Shown here one piece after another: positions 1 to 6,558 of a stretch of DNA of 9,391 bases. Below the pieces are notes generated by a model that was not told where the DNA came from, made no database searches, and worked only from the letters and a program-made list of their open reading frames with translations. The position numbers and the translations under genes are program-made. Origin of the DNA: Candidatus Omnitrophota bacterium (GTDB lineage: Bacteria > Omnitrophota > Gorgyraeia > 2-01-FULL-45-10); the NCBI GenBank assembly GCA_003140915.1, contig PLLI01000100.1:1-9391 (forward strand), read 5' to 3'. Numbering within the stretch: position 1 is the stretch's first letter; each line of letters opens with the position of its first letter.

Positions 1-1
1 C

Positions 2-88
2 AAGAGAGCGAAGGAGACGCAGACCGGGTTCTGTCTCAAGCGCAAAGGCTTCCTCTTCTGCGACACCGTCTCCAGCGCACTGCTGTAA
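2..88 (+). CDS. C-terminal end of an unidentified protein (truncated by window edge)
   Basis: This reading frame is open from the window edge and ends in TAA at 86-88. It gives about 28 residues ending ...LFCDTVSSALL. Two cysteines nine residues apart lie in a basic and hydrophobic context (GFC, then LFCD). Base composition resembles the housekeeping genes to the right, not the AT-rich transposase next door, and the first repeat unit of the neighbouring array begins six bases after the stop, as expected for an element placed just behind a gene. I do not recognise the family. Other frames over these bases, including one on the minus strand, are also open, so the coding call is tentative. Confidence 0.45.
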   Translation, partial: KRAKETQTGFCLKRKGFLFCDTVSSALL

Positions 89-94
89 CCGTTC

Positions 95-121
95 AACCTA
101 CGAAGTTGAACCTGCGAAGTT
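95..121. repeat. Left REP-like repeat pair flanking the transposase
   Basis: Two direct copies of a 13-bp unit lie at 95-107 (AACCTACGAAGTT) and 109-121 (AACCTGCGAAGTT, one mismatch). One base separates them, giving a 14-bp period. The first copy sits in a short inverted repeat, TTCAAC (92-97) with GTTGAA (105-110), that could form a hairpin. The same unit recurs on the other side of the transposase gene at 782-822. There is no T-tract after either hairpin orientation, so I do not call a terminator. Confidence 0.8.
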
Positions 122-128
122 AAAAGTG

Positions 129-746
129 TTATTCGGGCAATTGCTTTACTTTTGCCATCTCGCGTTGGTATAATATCCCATCCTCGACAAATTTTGCGTA
201 TATATGTGGCTTTATATCCAAATAATTTTTATATGTGCAAATCTGTTTGTTAATTAAGGCTTTGAAAATATATTCCTTATACGAAGAATATGGCCAATCT
301 TCAGGCATCTTTACGAGATAAGAAGTTACCGGATTTAAATGAATGTATCGTGTTAAGTGTAGCAATTGTTCATCACTTTCAATAGAAACCTTTTTAGATC
401 TACTCTCCCATAACGGGCCTTTTCTATTATGTTTTATGTTGAAATATCGAGTGTAACTGTTAAGTATGTTCTTGATGAATAGCGATAAGCCGTTCTCATT
501 TAACTCGTTCAAAATAATATGAAAATGTGTTGGCATAAGACAATAAGCTATTATCCCAACTAATTTTGTGCCGTTTAAGAGCTGTCCATTTTCTGTTCGG
601 GTTTTTATCAATTCGCTGTATCTTGAAAAACTAATGGTTTTTTCAATTTGATAATAATTAAACAGATCGATCATGCGCGAAAATTCCTCGCGATTATTAA
701 AGATGACGAAATCAGCGATACTTCTATTAAAAACATGATAAATCAT
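129..746 (-). CDS. REP-associated tyrosine transposase (Y1_Tnp / IS200-like superfamily)
   Basis: This 205-residue protein has the hallmarks of single-strand HUH transposases of the TnpA-REP (RAYT) group. The N-terminal start YHVFNRS is typical. The metal-binding HUH motif is MPTHFHII, with His74 and His76. A candidate catalytic tyrosine is Tyr98 in SYTRYFN. The family-typical GPLWESR (about 110-116) and RYIHLNPV (about 133-140) follow, and length fits a full-length copy with no frameshift. The start at 746 is backed by a strong Shine-Dalgarno on the minus strand. The gene is clearly richer in A+T than the genes to its right, which suggests separate ancestry. RAYTs are known to act on REP palindromes, and phased 13-bp units sit on both sides here. 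Whether this copy is mobile or domesticated cannot be told from one locus. Confidence 0.92.
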   Translation of the reverse strand: MIYHVFNRSIADFVIFNNREEFSRMIDLFNYYQIEKTISFSRYSELIKTRTENGQLLNGTKLVGIIAYCLMPTHFHIILNELNENGLSLFIKNILNSYTRYFNIKHNRKGPLWESRSKKVSIESDEQLLHLTRYIHLNPVTSYLVKMPEDWPYSSYKEYIFKALINKQICTYKNYLDIKPHIYAKFVEDGILYQREMAKVKQLPE

Positions 747-750
747 AGAT

Positions 751-760
751 TACCTCCCTT
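751..760 (-). promoter_or_regulatory. Ribosome binding site of the transposase
   Basis: Read on the minus strand, this is AAGGGAGGTA, a near-perfect Shine-Dalgarno. Its GGAGG core lies six bases before the ATG at 746-744. It fixes the transposase start and suggests the gene is translated, not decaying. Confidence 0.8.
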
Positions 761-781
761 TTTTAAATATTTACCGGTTTT

Positions 782-822
782 AACCTCGTAGGTTGCACTT
801 CGTAGGTTAAACCTACGAAGTT
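782..822. repeat. Right REP-like repeat triplet (two inverted units, one direct)
   Basis: Three 13-bp units are spaced exactly 14 bp apart. Two are in inverted orientation relative to AACCTACGAAGTT, at 782-794 and 796-808, each with one mismatch to its reverse complement. The third, at 810-822, is a direct perfect copy. Units two and three form a 12-bp perfect inverted repeat (797-808 with 810-821) around a single A at 809. The unit at 782-794 is itself a 5-bp stem with a 3-base loop. The 16 bases at 810-825 are identical to 95-110 on the left side. Confidence 0.85.
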
Positions 823-878
823 GAATAGGTCCTCCTACTATATAAGACGGGAAAAATGGTCATTTTGTTGCAAAAAAT

Positions 879-907
879 TTTAAAATATTTTGTTTTTGTG
901 ATATAAT
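879..907 (+). promoter_or_regulatory. Extended -10 promoter for the gpmA-purH-folC-mnmE-folE cluster
   Basis: A consensus TATAAT at 902-907 is preceded by TGA (899-901), making the extended -10 element TGnTATAAT. A weak -35-like TTTAAA lies at 879-884 with a 17-bp spacer. The region is very A+T-rich. A start of transcription near 913-915 would leave a leader of about 30 bases before the gpmA ATG at 945. This is the only good promoter seen before the five-gene cluster. Confidence 0.7.
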
Positions 908-930
908 CTAAGCCTCGTAAAGATAAATTC

Positions 931-937
931 AAGGGGG
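931..937 (+). promoter_or_regulatory. Ribosome binding site of gpmA
   Basis: The purine run AAGGGGG lies seven bases before the ATG at 945. It supports that ATG over the out-of-frame ATG at 940, which opens only a two-codon frame (ATGAAATGA). Confidence 0.7.
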
Positions 938-944
938 AAATGAA

Positions 945-1694
945 ATGAAGAAACTGGTGCTGCTGCGGCATGGCGAGAGCATATGGAACAAGGAGAACAG
1001 GTTCACCGGATGGACCGACGTCGACTTATCGGATAAGGGTAAGGCCGAGGCCAAGCGCGCCGGGGAAGTCTTGAAGAAGGAGGGCTTCGTCTTCGACGTT
1101 GCCTACACGTCCGTCCTGAAAAGAGCGATCAGGACGCTCTGGATAACCCTGGATGAGATGGATCTGATGTGGATACCCGTCTATAATTCATGGAGGCTGA
1201 ACGAACGCCATTACGGTGCTCTTCAAGGACTCAACAAATCCGAGATGGCGGCTAAATTCGGCGAAGATCAGGTTCTCGTCTGGCGCAGGAGCTACGACGT
1301 GCCGCCGCCGAAACTTGAAAAGAACGACCCGCGTTCTCCCGGTATAGACCCCCGCTATAAGGATCTGAGCGCAAAAGAATTGCCTTTGACGGAATGCCTT
1401 AAAGATACCGTGGCGAGGTTCCTGCCTTATTGGCACGAGACGATCGAGCCGACGGTTAAAGCAGGCAAGCGCGTGATAATTGCCGCGCACGGCAATAGCC
1501 TCAGGGCGCTGGTTAAATATCTCGATAACGTATCTGATAAAGATATAGTTGGACTGAATATCCCGACAGGGTTGCCTCTTGTTTATGAATTGGCCGACAG
1601 CCTGAAGCCGATCAAAAGTTATTATCTGGGGGACCCGGAAGAAGTTAAAAGAGCCATGGAAGCCGTGGCGAATCAGGGCAAAGCGAAGAAATAG
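945..1694 (+). CDS. gpmA: 2,3-bisphosphoglycerate-dependent phosphoglycerate mutase
   Basis: This cytosolic glycolytic enzyme interconverts 3-phosphoglycerate and 2-phosphoglycerate. The 249-residue length matches bacterial dPGM. The histidine phosphatase signature LLRHGES carries the phospho-accepting His9. [12 protein letters not shown] follows at about 18-29. [12 protein letters not shown] (about 87-98) contains the presumed acid/base Glu87, and [11 protein letters not shown] holds the second active-site His182. The CPPP-like loop reads VPPP here. It is the first gene after the extended -10 promoter and ends 15 bases before purH. Its tail is short and lysine-rich. Link to the folate genes downstream is only indirect: 3-phosphoglycerate feeds serine and hence one-carbon units. 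Identification is secure. Confidence 0.97.
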   Translation: MKKLVLLRHGESIWNKENRFTGWTDVDLSDKGKAEAKRAGEVLKKEGFVFDVAYTSVLKRAIRTLWITLDEMDLMWIPVYNSWRLNERHYGALQGLNKSEMAAKFGEDQVLVWRRSYDVPPPKLEKNDPRSPGIDPRYKDLSAKELPLTECLKDTVARFLPYWHETIEPTVKAGKRVIIAAHGNSLRALVKYLDNVSDKDIVGLNIPTGLPLVYELADSLKPIKSYYLGDPEEVKRAMEAVANQGKAKK

Positions 1695-1709
1695 AAAAGA
1701 GGAGCAAAG

Positions 1710-3293
1710 ATGGTTAGAGTCAAAAGGGCGTTAATAAGCGTATCGGATAAGACGGGCCTCGACGGGCTTGTCAAGGTTTTGAATAAATTTGGGGTCGAGA
1801 TATTGTCCACAGGCGGCACTGCAAAAGCCATAAGGGCGCTCAATATCCCGGTAAAAGATGTTTCCGAGCATACGGGATTTCCCGAAATGCTGGATGGGAG
1901 AGTGAAGACCCTCCACCCGAAGGTGCACGGCGGCCTTCTTGCCCTGCGGGAAAATAAAGAGCACATGGAGACCGTGAAAAAACATGGCATCGGACTTATA
2001 GATATGGTCGTCGTTAATTTATATCCTTTCGAAAAGACCGTCGCGAAACCCGGCGTTAAGCTGGAAGAAGCGATAGAAAATATAGATATTGGCGGCCCGT
2101 CCATGCTGAGGAGCGCGGCCAAGAACCATAGGTCTGTTTGCGTATTGTGCGACGTGGCTGACTATATCAGAGTAATTGAAGCGATGGAGAAGACAGGCGG
2201 GAGCATTCCGGAAGAACTGCTGATCGAGCTCGGTATCAAGGTTTTCCAAAAGACGTCAACTTATGATGCGGCGATATTTAATTACCTTAAATCGCATGGG
2301 TCACAAGTCACAAGTCTTAAGTCACAAGTAGAGGAATTTCCGGCGTCGTTAAATTTGAGTTTCAAAAAATTACAGGACCTGAGATACGGAGAGAATCCGC
2401 ACCAGAGGGCGGCATTCTATAAAGATGAATCGTCTAACGAACCGGGCGTATCGGGCGCCGTTCAATTGCACGGCAAGGAACTCTCGTTCAATAATATCAT
2501 CGATCTCAACGCCGCTTTAGAAATAGTCAAAGAATTTAACGAACCTGCAGCGACGATTATAAAACACACCAACCCATGCGGAACGGCAGCCGCCAAGAGC
2601 CTGAAACAGGCCTATCTCGATGCGCTCGATTGCGACCGTTTAAGCGCTTTCGGAAGCATAGTGGGGTTTAACAGGCCGGTAGACCTGGAGACGGCAAAGA
2701 CGATCCTTGAAGAAGCCGATTTCGTAGAATGCATGATCGCACCTTCTTATGAATCGCCGGCGCTTGAAGCGCTCAAAACCAAAAAGAACCTGCGGCTCCT
2801 GGAAGTGAAAAATTTCGGTGTTAAGACGGCTAATACGGATAAAGATATGAAGAAGGTCGTCGGTGGAATGCTTATACAGGACCGCGATCTTGCGGTATTG
2901 AAAGAGAGCGATCTAAAGGTCGTTACCAAAAAGAAGCCTGCCAAAGAAGAGTTTGCGTCGCTATTGTTCGGATGGGTGGTTGCCAAGCACGTCAAGTCGA
3001 ACTCCATCGTCTTATGCCAGGGCACGAAGACCGTCGGTGTGGGTGCGGGACAGATGTCGAGGGTGGATTCCGTAATGATAGCCTGTAAAAAGGCCGGGTC
3101 GAGGGCCAAGGGTTCGACGCTTGCGAGCGATGCCTTTTTCCCGAAAGAAGACGGCATTGAGCAGGCGCACGAGGGCGGCATCACGGCGATAATACAGCCC
3201 GGCGGTTCCATTCGCGACGCGGAAGTGATAAAAAAAGCGGATGAGCTCGGCATGGCGATGGTCTTCACCGGGGTCAGACACTTTAAACATTAG
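1710..3293 (+). CDS. purH: Bifunctional AICAR formyltransferase / IMP cyclohydrolase
   Basis: PurH performs the last two steps of purine synthesis: 10-formyl-THF-dependent formylation of AICAR, then ring closure to IMP. The 527 residues are full length. The N-terminal MGS-like cyclohydrolase domain (about 1-197) begins KRALISVSDKTGL and contains DGRVKTLHPKVHGG. The AICAR transformylase domain (about 215-527) includes RYGENPHQRAAFY and the catalytic KHTNPCGTA motif, and ends in the usual VFTGVRHFKH. The linker between them (residues 198-209) is built from a 7-bp tandem repeat. A GAGGAG-like ribosome site precedes the ATG, 15 bases after gpmA. The stop is separated from the folC start by a single base, indicating translational coupling. 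Confidence 0.97.
   Translation: MVRVKRALISVSDKTGLDGLVKVLNKFGVEILSTGGTAKAIRALNIPVKDVSEHTGFPEMLDGRVKTLHPKVHGGLLALRENKEHMETVKKHGIGLIDMVVVNLYPFEKTVAKPGVKLEEAIENIDIGGPSMLRSAAKNHRSVCVLCDVADYIRVIEAMEKTGGSIPEELLIELGIKVFQKTSTYDAAIFNYLKSHGSQVTSLKSQVEEFPASLNLSFKKLQDLRYGENPHQRAAFYKDESSNEPGVSGAVQLHGKELSFNNIIDLNAALEIVKEFNEPAATIIKHTNPCGTAAAKSLKQAYLDALDCDRLSAFGSIVGFNRPVDLETAKTILEEADFVECMIAPSYESPALEALKTKKNLRLLEVKNFGVKTANTDKDMKKVVGGMLIQDRDLAVLKESDLKVVTKKKPAKEEFASLLFGWVVAKHVKSNSIVLCQGTKTVGVGAGQMSRVDSVMIACKKAGSRAKGSTLASDAFFPKEDGIEQAHEGGITAIIQPGGSIRDAEVIKKADELGMAMVFTGVRHFKH
2301..2328 (+). repeat. Four tandem heptamers inside purH
   Basis: Four contiguous 7-bp units are seen: TCACAAG, TCACAAG, TCTTAAG, TCACAAG. 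Three are identical and the third differs at two positions. They encode the segment SQVTSLKSQV of the linker between the two PurH domains. Because 7 is not a multiple of 3, the units are read in different frames. Confidence 0.85.
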
Positions 3294-3294
3294 A

Positions 3295-4602
3295 ATGACT
3301 TACGAAGAGGCTCTTCGATATCTCGATTCATTCGTCAACTATGAAAGACGCGATGGCTACGATTATAAATCGTCTTTCAGGCTGGACAGGATGCTGCGCC
3401 TGGCCTCCGGTCTGGGTAACCCTCAAAAAAAATATAGATCCGTCCACGTCGCCGGCACTAAAGGTAAAGGCTCCACGTCGGCTATCGTACATTCCATCCT
3501 GAAAGAGGCCGGGTACAAGGCCGGGCTCTACACATCTCCTCATCTCGCTTCGTTCCGCGAAAGAATAAATATAGGCGGCGAACTTATAAGTGCGGAAGAC
3601 GTCGGCCGCATTCTTGAACGGATAAAGAGTGTCGTGGAGACAATGAAGGATGACATACCGACCTTCTTTGAGGTATATACCGCGCTCGCGTATCTCTATT
3701 TCAAGGAAAAGAAAGTCGATCTTGCCGTCTTCGAGGTGGGCTTAGGCGGGCGGCTCGATGCGACGAACATCCTGGAACCGCTCGTATCGGTGATCACGCC
3801 GATAAGTTATGAACACACGGATAGGCTAGGGGATACTCTTACGCAGATAGCGGGTGAAAAGGCAGGCATAATCAAAACCGGATCGGTCTGTGTCGTGGCC
3901 CCGCAAACGGAGGAAGCCCTGAGCGTCATTATCAAAGTCTGTAACGATAAGGGTGCGAAGGCGATCCTCGTAGGGAAAGATATAAAATTCAAGGAGCTCG
4001 ATTTTAACGATTCCATAGAAACCTTTGCTATTTCCGGATTGTTCAATAATTACCCGAGGCTGGAAATGTCCTTATTGGGGGCGCACCAGGTTGCCAATGC
4101 CGCTACCGCCATCGGGGCCGTCGAAGCGCTCCATTTCAGCAGCATAGATATAAATAAAGGATCGGTCTCAAGCGGCGTACGCAATGCCAGATGGCCGGGG
4201 AGGCTCGAGGTAATTTCTAAACGTCCGTACATTATTGTGGACGGTGCGCAAAATCGCGCCAGCGCAAACGCGCTCGTTAAAGCGGTAGAGAGGGCGTTTA
4301 AATATAATAGATTGATCCTCGTATTAGGCGTTTCAAAGGATAAGGATATCAAAGGGATATTGGAGGAGCTGGTTCCCGCCGCGGATAAAATAATTCTAAC
4401 GAAGTCCAAGGTTCCGGAAAGAGCGGCCCTTCCTGCGAAGATAAAAGAATTGATGTCCCCCGGCGATAAAGACATTTATCTTACAAATACGGTAGAAGAG
4501 GCCATTGCCAGGGCAAGGTCATTTGCGGATCCGGAAGACCTGATCCTGATAACAGGTTCCTTATTTGTCGTCGGAGAGGCAATGCAGGCCAGCTATGCAT
4601 AA
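3295..4602 (+). CDS. folC: Bifunctional folylpolyglutamate synthase / dihydrofolate synthase
   Basis: FolC adds glutamate to dihydropteroate and extends the polyglutamate tail of folates, using ATP. From the ATG at 3295 it has 435 residues, typical of the family. The Mur-ligase-type P-loop is GTKGKGS (54-60), followed by LYTSPHLASFRERI. FEVGLGGRLDATN (about 146-158) and GEKAGIIK (about 187-194) are classic. The C-terminal domain has WPGRLEVI, then DGAQN (316-320), and closes with ITGSLFVVGE. The usual DGAHN is DGAQN here, a His-to-Gln change at a conserved position. An in-frame upstream ATG at 3241 would overlap purH by 53 bases and add 18 non-conserved residues. The 3295 start, one base after the purH stop, fits conserved N-termini (MTYEEALRYL) despite lacking a clear ribosome site, which suggests coupling. 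Confidence 0.95.
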   Translation: MTYEEALRYLDSFVNYERRDGYDYKSSFRLDRMLRLASGLGNPQKKYRSVHVAGTKGKGSTSAIVHSILKEAGYKAGLYTSPHLASFRERINIGGELISAEDVGRILERIKSVVETMKDDIPTFFEVYTALAYLYFKEKKVDLAVFEVGLGGRLDATNILEPLVSVITPISYEHTDRLGDTLTQIAGEKAGIIKTGSVCVVAPQTEEALSVIIKVCNDKGAKAILVGKDIKFKELDFNDSIETFAISGLFNNYPRLEMSLLGAHQVANAATAIGAVEALHFSSIDINKGSVSSGVRNARWPGRLEVISKRPYIIVDGAQNRASANALVKAVERAFKYNRLILVLGVSKDKDIKGILEELVPAADKIILTKSKVPERAALPAKIKELMSPGDKDIYLTNTVEEAIARARSFADPEDLILITGSLFVVGEAMQASYA

Positions 4603-5983
4603 ATACGATCTAGACGATACCATAGTTGCGATATCGACGCCTATAGGTGAGGGCGGGATAGGTATCGTGCGCCTGAGCGGCAGCGCCGCATTAAAGATAG
4701 CAGACACTATTTTCATTTCCAAAGACGGGATAAGGCCATCGAAATTCAAAACTTATACCACGCATTACGGTCATGTCAAGACTCGGAATGAGATCATTGA
4801 TGAAGTTATCCTTACCGTGATGAAGGCTCCGAAGAGCTACACGAAAGAAGATATAGTTGAGATCAATTGTCACGGAGGCATACAGTCGGTAAAAAAAGTC
4901 ATGGGCCTGACGTTAAAATACGGGGCGAGAGTCGCCCAGCCCGGCGAATTTACCAAGAGGGCTTTTCTGAACGGAAGGATAGACCTGACGCAGGCCGAAG
5001 CAGTGCTCGACGTGATAAGGGCCAAGACTGAAGGGTCTTTAAAGGTAGCCCTGGGACAGCTTGAGGGAGAGCTCTCCAGAAACGTGAACGAGGTCAGGGA
5101 AGATATTATAAATATAACCGCCGAGATAGAAGCCGCAATCGATTTTCCGGAAGAGGGATTGGAATTGCCCCAGAAGACCGGGCTTATCGGTAAAGTAAAA
5201 TATATTTTAAAGAAGATAGATTCGCTGATAAAGAGTTATGATAACGGCATGGTCTTCCGGGAGGGCGTTCTCGCGATAATTTGCGGAAAGCCTAATGTCG
5301 GGAAATCGAGTCTCATGAACCTTTTGTTAAAAAGAGACAGAGTCATCGTCTCTCCCATACCGGGTACCACGCGCGATGCCGTTGAAGAGATGATCAACTT
5401 GAACGGTGTACCGATACGGCTTGTCGATACGGCCGGCATATCCGGCACAAAGGATGCGTTGGAGAAAGAAAGCGTGAAGAAGAGTAAGCACTATCTCGGA
5501 TTGTCCGACATCGTTATCCTGATGCTCGATGCCTCGGCGCCGTTACAGGATGCCGATAAAGAGATAATTAATTTGATCCGCGGTAAGAAGAAGATAATTG
5601 CACTTAATAAGATAGATCTTGTGAAAAAATCCGATTATCGCAAATTGAAAGAGAAACTTAAAGATGATATTGTGATAGAGATATCGGTTAAAAAGAGAAG
5701 TAACATAGGCCGTCTGGAAGAGGCGATCCAGAAATCGGTCCTGAGCGGCAGCTTCAACCAGGGAGAGGGGGCCCTTGTTACAAGTGCAAGGCATAAAGAG
5801 GCGCTTGACAAATCCCGCGCATCTATGTTATCTGTAAAAAGAGGGTTGGAAGCCGTCTCGGCTCCTGAGATAGCGGCGATTGACCTGAAAGAAGCGATAT
5901 TCAATCTGGGGCTGATAACGGGCAGATCCGTTTCTGACGATATCCTTGACAGGATCTTCAGCCAGTTTTGTATAGGAAAATAA
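4595..5983 (+). CDS. mnmE: tRNA uridine-5-carboxymethylaminomethyl modification GTPase MnmE
   Basis: MnmE works with MnmG to modify wobble uridine 34 of several tRNAs, using methylene-tetrahydrofolate as carbon donor. From ATG 4595 it has 462 residues, a normal length. The N-terminal THF-binding domain starts [22 protein letters not shown]. The helical domain carries [13 protein letters not shown] (about 127-139). The inserted G domain shows G1 GKPNVGKS (231-238), PGTTRD with the G2 threonine (256-261), G3 DTAG (278-281) and G4 NKID (338-341). The C-terminal FCIGK (458-462) with catalytic Cys459 is intact. The start overlaps the folC stop by eight bases (ATGCATAA), implying coupling. An in-frame TTG at 4565 would add ten unconserved residues. 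No MnmG gene is in view. Confidence 0.97.
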   Translation: MHKYDLDDTIVAISTPIGEGGIGIVRLSGSAALKIADTIFISKDGIRPSKFKTYTTHYGHVKTRNEIIDEVILTVMKAPKSYTKEDIVEINCHGGIQSVKKVMGLTLKYGARVAQPGEFTKRAFLNGRIDLTQAEAVLDVIRAKTEGSLKVALGQLEGELSRNVNEVREDIINITAEIEAAIDFPEEGLELPQKTGLIGKVKYILKKIDSLIKSYDNGMVFREGVLAIICGKPNVGKSSLMNLLLKRDRVIVSPIPGTTRDAVEEMINLNGVPIRLVDTAGISGTKDALEKESVKKSKHYLGLSDIVILMLDASAPLQDADKEIINLIRGKKKIIALNKIDLVKKSDYRKLKEKLKDDIVIEISVKKRSNIGRLEEAIQKSVLSGSFNQGEGALVTSARHKEALDKSRASMLSVKRGLEAVSAPEIAAIDLKEAIFNLGLITGRSVSDDILDRIFSQFCIGK

Positions 5984-5990
5984 TTATAAA

Positions 5991-5997
5991 AGAGGGG
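5991..5997 (+). promoter_or_regulatory. Ribosome binding site deciding the folE start
   Basis: AGAGGGG precedes two adjacent ATG codons, at 5998 and 6001. Spacing from the GAGG core is only two bases to the first but five to the second, so 6001 is the better start. It also excludes the in-frame TTG at 5968, which lies upstream of the site. Confidence 0.6.
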
Positions 5998-6000
5998 ATG

Positions 6001-6558
6001 ATGGATAAAAAGCGCATAGAGAAAGCGGTCAGAGAAATCCTACTGGCGATAGGCGAGGACGTGACCAGGCATGACATAAAAGATACGCCCAAACGCGTCG
6101 CGGAGATGTATGGAGAGATATTGGGCGGTACAAAGGTCAATCCGGAAAAAGAACTTGAGGTTGTATTCGAGAAGGATCACGATGAGATAATCCTTTTAAA
6201 GGGGATACCCCTATACTCGATATGTGAACATCATCTTCTGCCGTTTATAGGCAAGGCTCACGTCGCGTACATACCGGGCAATAACAAAGTTACCGGCTTA
6301 AGCAAGCTTGTGCGGGTGGTAGATACGCTATCGAAGAGGCTGCAGGTCCAGGAACGGCTTACGACCGATATAGCGGAAATTATCATGCGTAAGCTCTCGC
6401 CCAAAGGAGTCCTCGTTATAATAGAAGCGGAGCATCTTTGCATGAGCATGAGGGGCGTGAGGAAGCCGGGCGTCTTGACCATCACCAGCGCTGTCAGGGG
6501 CGTCTTCCGCCAAAACGAAAAGACGCGTGCCGAGGCGATGGCCCTTATACGAGGGTGA
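6001..6558 (+). CDS. folE: GTP cyclohydrolase I (type IA)
   Basis: FolE converts GTP to 7,8-dihydroneopterin triphosphate, the first step of tetrahydrofolate synthesis, as a homodecameric zinc enzyme. With 185 residues from ATG 6001 it is a standard bacterial length. [10 protein letters not shown] (about 28-37) is the usual N-terminal motif. The zinc ligands are Cys75 and His78 in [10 protein letters not shown] and Cys147 in [23 protein letters not shown] and RLQVQERLT follow the family closely. Keeping all three zinc ligands marks it as type IA, not the zinc-independent FolE2. It lies 17 bases after mnmE and ends the cluster; its TGA directly abuts the stop of the minus-strand gene. Confidence 0.96.
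   Translation: MDKKRIEKAVREILLAIGEDVTRHDIKDTPKRVAEMYGEILGGTKVNPEKELEVVFEKDHDEIILLKGIPLYSICEHHLLPFIGKAHVAYIPGNNKVTGLSKLVRVVDTLSKRLQVQERLTTDIAEIIMRKLSPKGVLVIIEAEHLCMSMRGVRKPGVLTITSAVRGVFRQNEKTRAEAMALIRG

Noticed and set aside
92..127. Rho-independent terminator behind the left-edge gene
   Set aside because: A short hairpin is possible, but no T-tract follows on either strand.
89..830. CRISPR array
   Set aside because: Repeat units are only 13 bp with 1-bp gaps, orientations are mixed and there are no unique spacers or cas genes.
940..948. Two-codon leader ORF ATGAAATGA before gpmA
   Set aside because: It is too short and likely arises by chance from the A-rich leader; no regulatory role can be supported.
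3241..3294. Upstream folC start at 3241
   Set aside because: It adds 18 residues that are a frame-shifted read of the conserved purH C-terminus and do not resemble FolC N-termini; ATG 3295 fits better.
4565..4594. TTG start for mnmE at 4565
   Set aside because: It adds ten residues inside folC; the conserved MnmE start ([14 protein letters not shown]) begins at ATG 4595.
5968..6000. TTG start for folE at 5968
   Set aside because: It lies within the mnmE tail and upstream of the AGAGGGG ribosome site, which points to 6001.
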